NCBI RefSeq assembly: GCF_021343995.1
Contig: NZ_JAJTTE010000025.1
Span: 1 to 64,000, forward strand
DNA from: Pseudonocardia terrae
Lineage (GTDB): Bacteria; Actinomycetota; Actinomycetes; Mycobacteriales; Pseudonocardiaceae
Direction of reading: 5' to 3'
Length of the DNA stretch: 64,000 nucleotides
Shown here: positions 18,276 to 28,323 of the stretch, in pieces
Layout: each line of letters starts with the position of its first letter
Numbering within the stretch: position 1 is the stretch's first letter
Program-made: the position numbers and the translations under genes
The notes under the pieces: model-generated
Told to the model about the DNA's origin: nothing
Database searches by the model: none
What the model saw: only the letters and a program-made list of their open reading frames with translations

Positions 18276-19552
18276 GCGCCGTGCAGGAGCGGGCCACCGC
18301 CTTCGCGGCGCCCAAGGGCATCCCGGAGTACTACCCGCCGGAGTCGGCCGGGTTCGTGCACGTGCGTGACACGCTGTCGACCGCCGCCGAGCGCGCCGGC
18401 TACGGGTACGTCGAGCTGCCGATCTTCGAGGACACCGGGCTGTTCGCGCGCGGCGTCGGCGAGTCGACCGACGTGGTGAGCAAGGAGATGTACACGTTCG
18501 CCGACCGCGGCGACCGGTCCGTCACGCTGCGGCCGGAGGGCACCGCGGGCGTCGTCCGGTCGGTGATCGAGCACAACCTCGACCGCGCCGGCCTCCCGGT
18601 GAAGCTGCGCTACGCGGGCCCGTTCTTCCGGTACGAGCGGCCGCAGGCCGGCCGGTACCGGCAGCTGCAGCAGGTCGGGGTGGAGGCCATCGGGGTGGAC
18701 GACCCGGCGCTCGACGCCGAGGTCATCGCCGTCGCCGACGAGGGGTTCAAGACGCTCGGGCTCACCGGCTACCGGCTGGAGCTGACCTCGCTGGGCGACG
18801 CCGAGTGCCGGCCCGCCTACCGCGAGCGGCTGCAGGAGTTCCTGGCCGGTCTCGACCTCGACGAGGCCACGCGGGCCCGGGCGCGGATCAACCCGCTGCG
18901 GGTGCTCGACGACAAGCGGGCCGAGGTCCGCAGGCAGCTCGAGGACGCGCCGCTGCTGCTCGACCACCTGTCGACGGCCTCGGCCGAGCACCACGCCGCC
19001 GTGCTGGCGCACCTCGACGACCTCGGCGTGGCGTACACGATCAACCCGCGGATGGTGCGCGGGCTGGACTACTACACCAAGACGACGTTCGAGTTCGTGC
19101 ACGACGGCCTGGGCGCCCAGTCCGGGATCGGCGGCGGCGGCCGGTACGACGGCCTGATGGAGACCCTGGGCGGGCAGCCGCTGTCCGGCGTGGGGTTCGG
19201 CATCGGGGTGGACCGCACCCTGCTGGCGTGCCGCGCGGAGGGCGTGCAGCCCTGGTCCGAGGCCCGGGCCGAGGTGTTCGGGGTGCCGCTGGGGGAGACC
19301 GCGAAGCGCCGCCTCGTCGTGATCGCCGCGGAGCTGCGCCGCGCCGGGGTCCGGGTGGACCTGGCCTACGGCGGGCGCGGTCTCAAGGGCGCGATGAAGT
19401 CGGCGGACCGCTCGGGGGCCAGGTACGCGCTCGTGCTGGGGGAGCGGGACCTCGAGGCCGGGACGGTCGGGGTGAAGGACCTGGCCTCCGGCGACCAGCG
19501 CGCGGTGCCGCTCGACTCCGTCGTCGCGGAGCTCGTCGCCACGCTGTCCTGA
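18272..19552 (+). CDS. hisS: Histidyl-tRNA synthetase
   Basis: The product is 426 residues, a class II synthetase that charges tRNA-His. Motif 2 appears as [20 protein letters not shown]. The histidine-specific peptide is [15 protein letters not shown], and motif 3 is [14 protein letters not shown]. The C-terminal anticodon-binding domain follows (about 330-426). The GTG start at 18272 overlaps the MBL gene, so the two are coupled. Confidence 0.96.
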   Translation: MSAVQERATAFAAPKGIPEYYPPESAGFVHVRDTLSTAAERAGYGYVELPIFEDTGLFARGVGESTDVVSKEMYTFADRGDRSVTLRPEGTAGVVRSVIEHNLDRAGLPVKLRYAGPFFRYERPQAGRYRQLQQVGVEAIGVDDPALDAEVIAVADEGFKTLGLTGYRLELTSLGDAECRPAYRERLQEFLAGLDLDEATRARARINPLRVLDDKRAEVRRQLEDAPLLLDHLSTASAEHHAAVLAHLDDLGVAYTINPRMVRGLDYYTKTTFEFVHDGLGAQSGIGGGGRYDGLMETLGGQPLSGVGFGIGVDRTLLACRAEGVQPWSEARAEVFGVPLGETAKRRLVVIAAELRRAGVRVDLAYGGRGLKGAMKSADRSGARYALVLGERDLEAGTVGVKDLASGDQRAVPLDSVVAELVATLS

Positions 19553-19586
19553 TGCGGGCGGCACCCTCGCCCGGCGGGGCGGCCCG

Positions 19587-20156
19587 GTGAACGCGACCGA
19601 CCGGGAGCGCTGGGACGCCCGGCACGCCGCGGTCGGGATCGGCACCCCGATGCCGCCGGACGGGCTGCGGGGCCGGCTCGACCTGCTCCCGGGCGGGCCG
19701 GAGCCGGCCGACCGGGGCGGCCTGCCCGCCGGTGGACGGGCCCTCGACGTCGCCTGCGGGCGGGGTGCGGTCGCCGTGTGGCTGGCCCGGTTGGGTTTCG
19801 CGGTCGACGCAGTCGACGTCTCCGGGGCCGGTCTCGCGTCGGCGCGGGCGCTGGCGGCCGCGGAGGGCGTGGCGGTGCGGTTCCTGGAGGCGGATCTCGA
19901 CGCCGGCCTGCCGGTCGCGGGGCCCTACGACGTCGTCGCCTGCCAGCGCTACCGGGACCCCGCGCTGTACGCGGCGCTCGCCGCGGCGCTCGCACCCGGC
20001 GGGCTGCTCGTCCTGACCGTGCTGTCCGAGGTCGGCGACGAGGGCGGGCGCTTCCGGGCGGTCCCCGGCGAGCTGGCCGGAGCGTTCCCGGGCCTGGAGA
20101 TCGTCGACCACCGGGAGGGCGACGGCGAGGCGACCCTGCTGGCCCGCCGCCGCTGA
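19587..20156 (+). CDS. SAM-dependent methyltransferase, small
   Basis: The product is 189 residues with a class I methyltransferase core. The SAM-binding motif is ALDVACGRGAVAVWLARLG (about 52-70), the acidic end of the second strand is AVDAVDVS and the motif IV region is PYDVVACQRYRD. The N-terminus RERWDARHAAVG resembles the family that includes thiopurine/tellurite-resistance-type methyltransferases. It starts 34 bp after hisS and may be read through from it. The substrate is unknown. Confidence 0.75.
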   Translation: MNATDRERWDARHAAVGIGTPMPPDGLRGRLDLLPGGPEPADRGGLPAGGRALDVACGRGAVAVWLARLGFAVDAVDVSGAGLASARALAAAEGVAVRFLEADLDAGLPVAGPYDVVACQRYRDPALYAALAAALAPGGLLVLTVLSEVGDEGGRFRAVPGELAGAFPGLEIVDHREGDGEATLLARRR

Positions 20157-20222
20157 GGGTCGAGCGCGTCCGGGCCCGCGACGGCACCGACCGGTCGCCC
20201 CCGAGCCGTGGCGGGCGGTCCG

Positions 20223-21701
20223 TCAGCGCGCCCGGCGCGCTCGGCGGCCCAGGGACCGTCCCGACTCCTGCCGTGCCGACTCCGGCCGGGCGGGCTCCTC
20301 GCGGCCGGCGACGAGCGCGGCGAGGCCCGTCGTGATCGGCACGGAGGCGACCAGCCCGATGCTGCCGACCAGCGTCCGGACGATCTCGGTGGCGACGTCC
20401 TGCGAGGTCAGTACGTCGCCGGGGCCGCGACCGGAGACCGTGAACAGCAGCATCAGCGGCAGCGAGGCGCCCGCGTAGGCCAGCACGAGGGTGTTGACGG
20501 CCGACGACACGTGGTCCCGCCCGATCCGCATCCCCGCGGCGAACAGGGCGCGGGCGCCCAGCGCGGGGTTCGCCGCCCGCAGCTCCCAGACGGCGCTGGT
20601 CTGGGTGACCGTGACGTCGTCGAGCACGCCGAGCGCCCCGATCACGATCCCCGCGAGGAGCAGACCCCGGGCGTCGATCGGCGCGCCGAGCGTGGCGATG
20701 AGGCTGGCGGTGGTGTCGTCGAGCCCGGTGAGCCGGGCGAGCGCCGAGAACACCGCGCTGAGCAGCGCGATCAGGCCGAGCGACGCCAGGGTGCCGAGCA
20801 CGGCCGTGGACGTCCGGGCCGACAGCCCGTGGGTGAGGTACAGGACCACGAACATGATCAGGCAGGCTCCGACGACCGCCACCCACACCGGGCTCGACCC
20901 GGCCAGGATCGCGGGCAGCACGAACAGCACCAGCACGACCAGGCTCATCCCGAGCGCCACGAGCGCGGCGAGCCCGCGCCACCGGCCCAGCAGCAGCACC
21001 GCCAGCGCGAACGCGACCGCCAGGGCGACCAGCGGGCCGGACCGCTGGAAGTCGACGACCTGGTAGGAGCCGGGATCGGTCGCCGCGCCCCCGGACCAGG
21101 CCACCCGGACCCGGTCGCCGACGGCGAACCGCGGCGTCGACGGCTCGACCGGGACGACCTGCACGAGGTCGCGGCCGGGCAGCGGGCCGCCGTCCATCCG
21201 CAGGGTCAGGCCCGCGCAGCCGCGGTCGCCCGAGCCGGGGGAACAGTCGGCCGCCTGCGCGGCGACCACCTCGGCGTCGAAGACCTGCTGGGCGGGCTGG
21301 GTTCCGGTGGGCAGCGGGCCGCTCGGCCAGAGCAGCACCATCCCGACCAGCGTGGCGAGGGCGCAGGGCACCAGCAGCCCGACGAGCAGCAGCCGGACCC
21401 GCCGGCTCGCCGGGGAGGCGGGTCCGTGACCGTGCCCATGACCATGACCGGATGGTTGCTCGCGGCCGGCCCCGGGCGGGGTGGAGGCGGCGGTCTCGTC
21501 CGGCACCGGTGCGAGCGGTGTGGTGCGCTCGGCGTCCGTCTCGGGCGGGACACGGACGGTGGCCCGGGCAGTGTTCCGGACAGCGGCCCGAGCCGTGTCC
21601 CGGACAGGGGCCCGAGCAGTGTCCTGGGCAGGGACCGGGTGGGCGGCCCGGACGGGCGCACGGTGCCGCCTGCTGTCGGACGACGGGTCGGGCCGGGCCA
21701 C
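20223..21701 (-). CDS. YibE/F-family membrane protein with His-rich linker
   Basis: The product is 492 residues. The C-terminal 400 residues form the YibE/F multi-TM family (about eight helices). A first TM (RVRLLLVGLLVPCALATLVG) is followed by an extracytoplasmic beta domain, then helices from GPLVALAVAFALAVLLLG onward. The conserved segment GALGVLDDVTVTQTSA lies in the membrane part. Its function is unproved. The N-terminal 95 residues are unusual: three 8-residue repeats of the DTARAPVR type, then GHGHGHGHG just before TM1. The gene is 46 bp downstream of gntP and may be cotranscribed. Confidence 0.8.
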   Translation of the reverse strand: MARPDPSSDSRRHRAPVRAAHPVPAQDTARAPVRDTARAAVRNTARATVRVPPETDAERTTPLAPVPDETAASTPPGAGREQPSGHGHGHGHGPASPASRRVRLLLVGLLVPCALATLVGMVLLWPSGPLPTGTQPAQQVFDAEVVAAQAADCSPGSGDRGCAGLTLRMDGGPLPGRDLVQVVPVEPSTPRFAVGDRVRVAWSGGAATDPGSYQVVDFQRSGPLVALAVAFALAVLLLGRWRGLAALVALGMSLVVLVLFVLPAILAGSSPVWVAVVGACLIMFVVLYLTHGLSARTSTAVLGTLASLGLIALLSAVFSALARLTGLDDTTASLIATLGAPIDARGLLLAGIVIGALGVLDDVTVTQTSAVWELRAANPALGARALFAAGMRIGRDHVSSAVNTLVLAYAGASLPLMLLFTVSGRGPGDVLTSQDVATEIVRTLVGSIGLVASVPITTGLAALVAGREEPARPESARQESGRSLGRRARRAR

Positions 21702-21747
21702 CCCGGCATCCTCGCCCGTCGCCGCACGGACCGGGCGACCGCCCTCC

Positions 21748-23235
21748 CTACACGAAGACCGAGACCAGCAGCACGAGCAGCAGGCCGACCACCGAGATGA
21801 TGGTCTCCATCACCGACCAGCTCTTGATCGTCTGCCCGACCGTGAGCCCGAAGTACTCCTTGACGAGCCAGAACCCGGCGTCGTTGACGTGCGAGAAGAA
21901 GAGCGATCCCGCGCCGACCGCCAGGGCGAGCAGCGCGACGGTCGCGGGCGACAGCCCGGCCGCCAGGGGTGCGACGATGCCGGCCGCGGTGATGGTGGCG
22001 ACCGTGGCCGAGCCCGTCGCCACCCGGATGGCGACCGCGACCAGCCAGCCCAGGATCAGCGGCGAGAGCGCCGCCGCGCCGGCCCACTGCCCGATCAGGG
22101 TGCCGACGCCGGCGTCGACGAGGGCTTGCTTGAACCCGCCGCCCGCGGCGACGATCAGCAGGATCCCGGCGATCGCGGGCAGGGCGCCGCCGACCGAGTC
22201 GGTCAGCCCGCGCCGGCTCATCCCGGACGGCAGCCCGAGCGCGAACATCGCGACCACGACGCCGACGAGGAGGGCCACGATCGGCTCGCCGATGACGTCG
22301 AGCGCCGACCGTACGGGGTTGCCGTCGGCCAGGGTGACCTCGGCGATCGCGCGGAGCAGCATGAGGACGACGGGCGTGAGCATCACCGCGACGGCGGCGC
22401 TCACGCGCACCTGTCGCCCCGTCCGCTCGGCCGCCGCGACCCGAGCGGCCCCTGACGACCCGGACGGACCGGAGGGCTCGGGCGGGCCGGCGGGTTCGCC
22501 GTCGTCCCCGGTCCCGCCGGCGCGTCCGGCGACCGCCGCGGCCTCCCGCTCCGAGGGCGGGGAGAGCGGGACCCACCGCGAGGCGAGCCGGCCGAACAGG
22601 GGTCCCGCGATGATCACGGTGGGGACGGCGATGATGAGCCCGAAGAGCAACGTCAGCCCCAGGTCGGCCTTGAGGGCGCTGATCGCGACGAGCGGGCCGG
22701 GGTGCGGTGGGACGAGGCCGTGCAGCACCGACAGGCCGGCCAGGGCCGGGATGCCGATCCGGATCACCGAGCTGCGGGTGCGCGCGGCGACCAGCACCAC
22801 GACCGGGACCAGCAGCACCACGCCGATCTCGAAGAACAGCGGGATCCCGACAAGCGCGGCGAGCCCCGCGAGCGCCCACGGCATGCCGCGCGGCCCGACC
22901 CGCCGGGTGACGGCCTCGACCACCCGGTCCGCGCCGCCGGAGTCGCGCAGCAGGCCGCCGATCATGGCTCCCAGCGCGATCAGCACGCCGACGGAGCCGA
23001 CCGTGGACCCGACGCCGTTGGTGAAGCTCGTGATCGTCTTGTCCGGGCCGAGCCCGCCCACGATGCCGAGCACCGCGGTCCCGGCGATCAGCGCGAGGAA
23101 GGGGTGGACGTGCAGCCAGGTGATCAGCAGGACGATCACCGCGATCCCGAGCAGGGTGGCGACCACCAGCTGCGTGGCGCCGGCGGCCGGGGCGGTCTCC
23201 TTGGCCTGCGCCAGGACGACGGCGAGCGGGGTCAT
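21748..23235 (-). CDS. gntP: GntP-family gluconate permease
   Basis: The product is 495 residues with about 12-14 predicted TM helices and the GntP-family patterns LVPPHPGPLVAI and LFFSHVNDAGFWLVKEYF. It probably imports gluconate or a related sugar acid with protons. A roughly 50-residue Pro/Gly/Ser insertion (around 235-285) marks the central cytosolic loop. The start ATG overlaps the gntK stop by 4 bp, so uptake and phosphorylation are made from one message. No gntR regulator or gnd dehydrogenase lies beside it in this window. Confidence 0.92.
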   Translation of the reverse strand: MTPLAVVLAQAKETAPAAGATQLVVATLLGIAVIVLLITWLHVHPFLALIAGTAVLGIVGGLGPDKTITSFTNGVGSTVGSVGVLIALGAMIGGLLRDSGGADRVVEAVTRRVGPRGMPWALAGLAALVGIPLFFEIGVVLLVPVVVLVAARTRSSVIRIGIPALAGLSVLHGLVPPHPGPLVAISALKADLGLTLLFGLIIAVPTVIIAGPLFGRLASRWVPLSPPSEREAAAVAGRAGGTGDDGEPAGPPEPSGPSGSSGAARVAAAERTGRQVRVSAAVAVMLTPVVLMLLRAIAEVTLADGNPVRSALDVIGEPIVALLVGVVVAMFALGLPSGMSRRGLTDSVGGALPAIAGILLIVAAGGGFKQALVDAGVGTLIGQWAGAAALSPLILGWLVAVAIRVATGSATVATITAAGIVAPLAAGLSPATVALLALAVGAGSLFFSHVNDAGFWLVKEYFGLTVGQTIKSWSVMETIISVVGLLLVLLVSVFV

Positions 23236-23756
23236 GAGGCACCTCCGGCGGGGGTCAGCTCGGCGAGCACGCGGTCGACGACGGCGCCGGGATCGCCCTC
23301 GCCGCTCACCGCGATACCCGGCTCACCGGGTTCCAGCGGTTCGAGCGTCCCGAGCTGGCTGTCCAGCAGCGAGGGGGGCATGTAGTGGCCCTGGCGGACG
23401 GCCAGCCGCGAGGCCAGCGCGTCGGTCGACGCCCGCAGGTGCACGAACCGGACGGAGGGGTGCCCGTCGACGAGCACGTCCCGGTACCGACGGCGCAACG
23501 CCGAGCAGGTGACGACGGCGTCGCGGCCGGCGGCCTCCTGCTCGCCGATCCAGTCGGCCACCCGGCGCAGCCACGGCCACCGGTCCTCGTCGGTCAGCGG
23601 GTGGCCGGCGGCCATCTTCCGCCGGTTCTCCTCGGGGTGCAGGGCGTCGCCCTCGGCGAACGCCCAGCCGGTCCGCCGCACGAGCTCCTCGGCGACCGTG
23701 GACTTGCCGGCCCCGGACACCCCCATCACGACGAGCGTGGTCGTCTTCCCCTTCAT
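23232..23756 (-). CDS. gntK: Gluconokinase
   Basis: The product is 174 residues, the normal length. It phosphorylates gluconate to 6-phosphogluconate for the pentose-phosphate pathway. The Walker A motif VVMGVSGAGKSTVAEEL starts near residue 9. EGDALHPEENRRKMAAGHPL and VVTCSALRRRYRD are the family signatures. The ATG at 23756 is preferred over the longer frame because it places the P-loop at the usual position. It is the first gene of a gntK-gntP(-yibE/F) operon and is divergent from the SOS-boxed radical SAM gene. Confidence 0.93.
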   Translation of the reverse strand: MKGKTTTLVVMGVSGAGKSTVAEELVRRTGWAFAEGDALHPEENRRKMAAGHPLTDEDRWPWLRRVADWIGEQEAAGRDAVVTCSALRRRYRDVLVDGHPSVRFVHLRASTDALASRLAVRQGHYMPPSLLDSQLGTLEPLEPGEPGIAVSGEGDPGAVVDRVLAELTPAGGAS

Positions 23757-23816
23757 GGGGGCAGCGTCGCGGACGGCGACGGATCCTGCCGGATGGACCG
23801 GGAACTTGCCACGGGC

Positions 23817-23832
23817 TCGAACATGTGTTCGA
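23817..23832 (+). promoter_or_regulatory. LexA (SOS) box upstream of the radical SAM gene
   Basis: TCGAACATGTGTTCGA is a perfect match to TCGAAC-N4-GTTCGA and ends 8 bp before the ATG at 23841. An upstream in-frame ATG at 23823 lies inside the box. The M. tuberculosis orthologue (Rv2578c) is, from memory, also a LexA-regulon gene. Confidence 0.85.
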
Positions 23833-23840
23833 CTGAAGCG

Positions 23841-24911
23841 ATGCGGTGGAGCGGGCAGCAGGTGCTGACGGACGGCGTGGGCGAGGCGGCCGCCCTCCCG
23901 GGGCTGCGCGGCCTGCTGCGGTCGGTGCGCACCCCGGAGTTCGCCGGCACGGTGTTCCACGAGGTGGAGGCGAAGTCCGCGCTGAACCGGGTGCCGGGGA
24001 GCTCACCGATGCCCTTCCGTTGGACCGTGAACCCGTACCGCGGCTGCTCGCACGCCTGCGTCTACTGCTTCGCGCGCAACACCCACACCTACCTCGACCT
24101 CGACGCGGGGGCGGACTTCGACTCGCAGATCGTGGTGAAGGTGAACGTCGGGCGGGTGCTGGCACGCGAGCTGGCCCGCCCGAGGTGGGCCCGGGAACCG
24201 GTGGCCATGGGCACCAACACCGACCCGTACCAGCGCGCTGAGGGCCGGCACCGGCTGATGCCGGAGGTCATCCGGGCGCTCACGGGCTCGGGCACCCCCT
24301 TCTCGATCCTCACCAAGGGCACCGTGCTCGGTCGCGACCTGCCCGATCTCGCGGCCGCGGCGGGCGAGGTGCCGGTCGGCCTCGGGGTCTCGCTCGCGCT
24401 CGCCGACCGGGCGCTGCAGGCCCGGCTCGAGCCCGGCACGCCGTCGCCGCCGGCCCGGCTCGACCTGGTGAAACGGATCGCCGACGCCGGTCTGGACTGT
24501 GGCGTGATGGTGGCGCCGGTGCTCCCGCTGCTCACCGACTCGGCCGAGGCGCTCGACGCGCTGCTGGAGCGGGTGCGGGCGGCCGGCGCGTCCGGGGTGA
24601 GCGTGCTGGCGCTGCACCTGCGGCCGGGCACCCGGGAGTGGTTCATGGGGTGGCTCGCGCGGGAGTACCCGGCGCTGGTGCCGACCTACGAGCGGCTCTA
24701 CCGGCGCGGGGCGTACGTCGACGCGGAGTACCGGCGGGCGCTGGCCGAGCGGGTCCGCCCGCTGCTGCATCGGCACGGGCTGGACCGCGGCCCGGGCGTG
24801 CAGCGCACCTCCGGCGGCGACGGCGGTTTCCCGGCCTCGGAGGTGGCGGGCCAGGCCCCGCCCGCCGAGCACCTTGCCGCGCCGGTCGTCGAGCAGCTCA
24901 CCCTGCTCTGA
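23841..24911 (+). CDS. Radical SAM protein, Rv2578c-like (SOS-regulated)
   Basis: The product is 356 residues. It has a [4Fe-4S] radical-SAM motif CSHACVYC with C69, C73 and C76, preceded by [10 protein letters not shown]. This N-terminal pattern with [13 protein letters not shown] is that of the family often called Rv2578c or splB-like. [18 protein letters not shown] is another family block. The C-terminus ends in VEQLTLL. A perfect LexA box covers the promoter, so a role in DNA damage response or repair is likely but unproved. ATG 23841 was chosen because the earlier ATG lies within the operator. Confidence 0.88.
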   Translation: MRWSGQQVLTDGVGEAAALPGLRGLLRSVRTPEFAGTVFHEVEAKSALNRVPGSSPMPFRWTVNPYRGCSHACVYCFARNTHTYLDLDAGADFDSQIVVKVNVGRVLARELARPRWAREPVAMGTNTDPYQRAEGRHRLMPEVIRALTGSGTPFSILTKGTVLGRDLPDLAAAAGEVPVGLGVSLALADRALQARLEPGTPSPPARLDLVKRIADAGLDCGVMVAPVLPLLTDSAEALDALLERVRAAGASGVSVLALHLRPGTREWFMGWLAREYPALVPTYERLYRRGAYVDAEYRRALAERVRPLLHRHGLDRGPGVQRTSGGDGGFPASEVAGQAPPAEHLAAPVVEQLTLL

Positions 24912-24997
24912 CCGGCAGGGACCCGGGCCGGCCGCCCGGGGGCACCGTTCGTGCGCCGGCGCGGAAACCTGGTGGAACGCTGCCCGGTGTGGGCGGA

Positions 24998-25003
24998 TAG
25001 CCT
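24998..25003 (+). promoter_or_regulatory. -10 TAGCCT, leaderless aspS promoter
   Basis: TAGCCT ends 8 nt before a GTG (25012) and 11 nt before the in-frame ATG (25015). Transcription would start essentially at these codons. Confidence 0.5.
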
Positions 25004-25014
25004 TGCCGACCGTG

Positions 25015-26886
25015 ATGCGAACCCACCCCGTCGGCACCCTGCGTGCCGAGCACGCCGGCCAGACCGTGACCCTCGCCGGATGGGTGGCCCGTCGCCGCGA
25101 TCACGGCGGCGTCATCTTCGTGGACCTGCGCGACTCGAGCGGCTCGGCCCAGATCGTGTTCCGCGAGGGCGAGATGGCCGAGCGCGCGCACCGGCTGCGG
25201 TCGGAGTTCTGCCTGCAGGTGACCGGCGAGGTCGTCGCGCGGCCGGCGGGCAACGAGAACCCCGAGCTGTCCACCGGCGCCATCGAGGTCACGGTCACCG
25301 ACCTCGTCGTGCTGTCCGAGTCCGCGCCGCTGCCCTTCCCGATCGACGAGCACACGGGCGTCGGCGAGGAGGTCCGGCTCAAGTACCGGTACCTCGACCT
25401 GCGCCGGCCCGAGCCCGCCGCGGCGATCAAGCTGCGCAGCGCGGTGAACAAGGCCGCGCGCGGCGTCCTCGAAGCACACGACTTCGTGGAGATCGAGACC
25501 CCCACGCTGACCCGCTCCACGCCCGAGGGCGCCCGGGACTTCCTGGTCCCCGCCCGGCTCAAGCCCGGCTCCTGGTACGCGCTGCCGCAGTCCCCGCAGC
25601 TGTTCAAGCAGCTGCTCATGGTCGGCGGCATGGAGCGCTACTACCAGATCGCCCGCTGCTACCGGGACGAGGACTTCCGCGCCGACCGGCAGCCGGAGTT
25701 CACCCAGCTCGACATCGAGATGAGCTTCGTCGAGCAGGACGACGTCATCGGCCTGGCCGAGGAGATCCTCACCGCGCTGTGGGCGCTGATCGGGCACGAG
25801 GTCGGGCCCGTCCGCCGGATCAGCTACGCCGAGGCCATGTCCCGCTACGGCTCGGACAAGCCCGACCTGCGCTTCGACATCGAGCTCACCGAGCTCACCG
25901 AGTACTTCGCCACCACCGGCTTCCGGGTGTTCCAGAACCCGTACGTCGGCGCGGTCGTCATGCAGGGCGGCGCGAGCCAGCCCCGCAAGCAGCTCGACGC
26001 CTGGCAGGAGTGGGCCAAGCAGCGCGGCGCCCGCGGGCTGGCCTACGTGCTGGTCGACGAGGACGGGACGGTCTCCGAGAAGGGCCCGGTCGTCAAGAAC
26101 CTGTCGGAGGAGGAGCGCGCGGGCCTGCCCGCCGCCGTCGGCGCGAAGCCCGGCGACTGCATCTTCTTCGCCGCCGGCCGCCCGAACGAGGCCCGCGCCC
26201 TGCTTGGCGCCGCCCGCAGCGAGATCGCCCGGCGCACCGGCCAGCTGGACGAGAGCGCCTGGTCCTTCGTCTGGGTCGTCGACTTCCCGCTGTTCGAGGC
26301 GGCCGACGAGACGGACGACGTGGCCGTCGGGCACGGCAAGTGGACGGCCCTCCACCACGCCTTCACCTCGCCGACCCCGGACTGGATCGACAAGTTCGAG
26401 TCCGACCCGGGCAACGCGCTGGCCTACGCCTACGACATCGTCTGCAACGGGAACGAGATCGGCGGCGGCTCCATCCGTATCCACCGGGCGGACGTCCAGA
26501 AGCGCGTCTTCGAGATCATGGGCCTGTCCGAGGAGGAGGCGCAGGAGAAGTTCGGCTTCCTGCTCGACGCCTTCGCGTTCGGCCCGCCCCCGCACGGCGG
26601 CATCGCGTTCGGCTGGGACCGGATCACCGCGCTGCTCGCCGGCGAGGACTCGATCCGCGAGGTCATCGCCTTCCCGAAGACCGGCGGCGGCTACGACCCG
26701 CTCACCGCGGCGCCCGCCCCGATCACCCCGGAGCAGCGCAAGGAGGCCGGGGTCGACGCCGTACCGCCGAAGCCGGCCGGTCCGGGCGCGACGGGCGCGA
26801 AGGCCACGGGGAAGGCGCCGGAGAAGGCAGCGGACACGACGGCCGAGACGGCGGCGGAGACGGACGCGCGGGGCGGCGGGGCCTGA
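25015..26886 (+). CDS. aspS: Aspartyl-tRNA synthetase
   Basis: The product is 623 residues, the long bacterial type. The N-terminal OB fold ([22 protein letters not shown]) binds the anticodon. The class II core has [37 protein letters not shown] with motif 2 and [17 protein letters not shown] with motif 3. The GAD insertion domain lies between. A 35-residue Ala/Lys/Thr-rich tail extends beyond the usual end. Whether it also charges tRNA-Asn cannot be decided here. The start may equally be GTG 25012 on a leaderless message. Confidence 0.96.
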   Translation: MRTHPVGTLRAEHAGQTVTLAGWVARRRDHGGVIFVDLRDSSGSAQIVFREGEMAERAHRLRSEFCLQVTGEVVARPAGNENPELSTGAIEVTVTDLVVLSESAPLPFPIDEHTGVGEEVRLKYRYLDLRRPEPAAAIKLRSAVNKAARGVLEAHDFVEIETPTLTRSTPEGARDFLVPARLKPGSWYALPQSPQLFKQLLMVGGMERYYQIARCYRDEDFRADRQPEFTQLDIEMSFVEQDDVIGLAEEILTALWALIGHEVGPVRRISYAEAMSRYGSDKPDLRFDIELTELTEYFATTGFRVFQNPYVGAVVMQGGASQPRKQLDAWQEWAKQRGARGLAYVLVDEDGTVSEKGPVVKNLSEEERAGLPAAVGAKPGDCIFFAAGRPNEARALLGAARSEIARRTGQLDESAWSFVWVVDFPLFEAADETDDVAVGHGKWTALHHAFTSPTPDWIDKFESDPGNALAYAYDIVCNGNEIGGGSIRIHRADVQKRVFEIMGLSEEEAQEKFGFLLDAFAFGPPPHGGIAFGWDRITALLAGEDSIREVIAFPKTGGGYDPLTAAPAPITPEQRKEAGVDAVPPKPAGPGATGAKATGKAPEKAADTTAETAAETDARGGGA

Positions 26887-26966
26887 CCCCGGTGGCCCCT
26901 CGCGGCGCGGCGCACCCGTTGCGTGACAGGCAGGACCGGAACCGCGGCCGGGCGCTCCCGTCGGGG

Positions 26967-26972
26967 TAGGGT
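26967..26972 (+). promoter_or_regulatory. -10 TAGGGT of the APH-like gene
   Basis: TAGGGT ends 5 nt before GTG 26978 and 8 nt before ATG 26981, the leaderless spacing seen repeatedly in this window. Confidence 0.5.
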
Positions 26973-26980
26973 CGACGGTG

Positions 26981-28186
26981 ATGTCACGCGACCTGGCCGG
27001 CTTCCCCAGGCCCGTGCTCACCGCGTTGGCCGCGGCGGAACGCCTGCTCACCCGGCGGGCCGGGGCCACCGTGGTCCTGGCGGACCCGGAGGACCTCGGT
27101 GGCAGCGAACGGTCGGTGGTGGCGCGTGCCCGGGTGGCGCGCAACCCGTTCTCGCTGCCGCGCACCCTCGTGGTGAAGCAGTACGTCGGCGAGCCCGACG
27201 GGAACCGGCCGGACCCGTTCCACTTCGAGGTCGCGAGCTGCCAGCTGTTCACCGCGCTCCCGGCCGACGCCCGGCCCAGCCCGGTGCTCATCGCACACGA
27301 CCCGGCGGCCCGGCTGCTCGTGCTGGAGGACCTGGGCCGCAGCTCCACGCTGGCCGACATGCTGTTCGCGCCGGATCCTGTTGCGGCACAGCGATGCCTG
27401 CTGAGCTGGGCCCGGGCGCTCGGCCGCATGCAGGCGGCCACGGCCGGCCGGGAGAACGACTTCGGTGCGCTGCTGCGCCGGCTGGGGGAGAAGGCTCGGC
27501 GGGACCCGGTCGCCGACGAGGCGCGCGCGGCCTTCGCGGGGGTGCCCGAGCTGGTCGCCGAGGTGCTGGGCGTGACGGTCAGTGCGGCCGCCGAGACGGA
27601 GGCGCGGGAGACCGCGCGGCTGCTGGGCGGCACCCGCTACCGGGCGTTCAGCCCGTCGGACACCTGCCCGGACAACAACCTCGTGACCGGCCGCGGGGTC
27701 CGGTTCGTCGACTTCGAATGGGGCTGCTTCCGCGACGTCGCGCTCGACGCCGCCTACTTCCGCGTCCCGTTCCCGGCCTGCGAGTCGAGCTTCGCGCTGC
27801 CCGACGGGATGGCCGAGGCCATGCTCGAGGCCTGGCGCAACGAGATCGCCACGGTGTGGCCGGACCTCGACGACCCGGCGCTGCTGCGGGCCCGCCTCCT
27901 CGACGCCCAGCTGCTGTGGGTCTGGCTCTGCACCTGGTGGCTGCTGCCGCGGGTCGTGGCCGGTGAGACGCGGATCGGGATCGACCCCGGCCGGTCCCCG
28001 CGGATCAGTGCCGCGCTGGCGGACTACTGGCGGCGGCTAGCGGGTGCCGCCGCGGACGGCGGGCGTCCGGCCACCGTCGACCTGGCCCACCAGATGGCCG
28101 CGGCCCTGCAACGCCGGTTCGACGACCCCTCGGACAACGGCTCCGGCCGGCTGCCGCTCTACCCCGCCTTCCGCAGCCTGGCCTGA
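26981..28186 (+). CDS. Aminoglycoside-phosphotransferase-like kinase
   Basis: The product is 401 residues with a protein-kinase-like fold. A Lys in RTLVVKQYVGE would hold ATP. The hinge LLVLEDLG is present. The catalytic loop reads FSPSDTCPDNNLV, with Ser where Brenner-type motifs usually have His but with the Asp and the metal-binding Asn kept. The DFG-equivalent is RFVDFEWG. Such proteins phosphorylate small molecules (choline, sugars, antibiotics). The substrate here is unknown and resistance should not be assumed. It stands alone and ends at a hairpin (28211-28244). Confidence 0.65.
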   Translation: MSRDLAGFPRPVLTALAAAERLLTRRAGATVVLADPEDLGGSERSVVARARVARNPFSLPRTLVVKQYVGEPDGNRPDPFHFEVASCQLFTALPADARPSPVLIAHDPAARLLVLEDLGRSSTLADMLFAPDPVAAQRCLLSWARALGRMQAATAGRENDFGALLRRLGEKARRDPVADEARAAFAGVPELVAEVLGVTVSAAAETEARETARLLGGTRYRAFSPSDTCPDNNLVTGRGVRFVDFEWGCFRDVALDAAYFRVPFPACESSFALPDGMAEAMLEAWRNEIATVWPDLDDPALLRARLLDAQLLWVWLCTWWLLPRVVAGETRIGIDPGRSPRISAALADYWRRLAGAAADGGRPATVDLAHQMAAALQRRFDDPSDNGSGRLPLYPAFRSLA

Positions 28187-28210
28187 GGGTCGTCCGGGCA
28201 GGTCCGCCCC

Positions 28211-28244
28211 GCGGGATCCGCTCCAGGGAGTGCGGGGATCCCGC
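28211..28244 (+). terminator. Hairpin after the APH-like gene
   Basis: GCGGGATCC (28211-28219) pairs perfectly with GGATCCCGC (28236-28244). The 16-nt loop can extend the stem with CTCC/GAG pairs. No U-tract follows, which is common in actinobacteria. Confidence 0.5.
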
Positions 28245-28323
28245 TCCACGGATTTCAGGCGGCCGTCGCGACGCGTCACCACGCGCACACCGCCGCGGAG
28301 CCTCGCGACCCGATCATGCGCTC

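Noticed and set aside
26981-28186. Aminoglycoside resistance gene
   Set aside because: Only the general APH fold is visible, with Ser replacing the usual His of the catalytic loop. Many such kinases act on metabolites.
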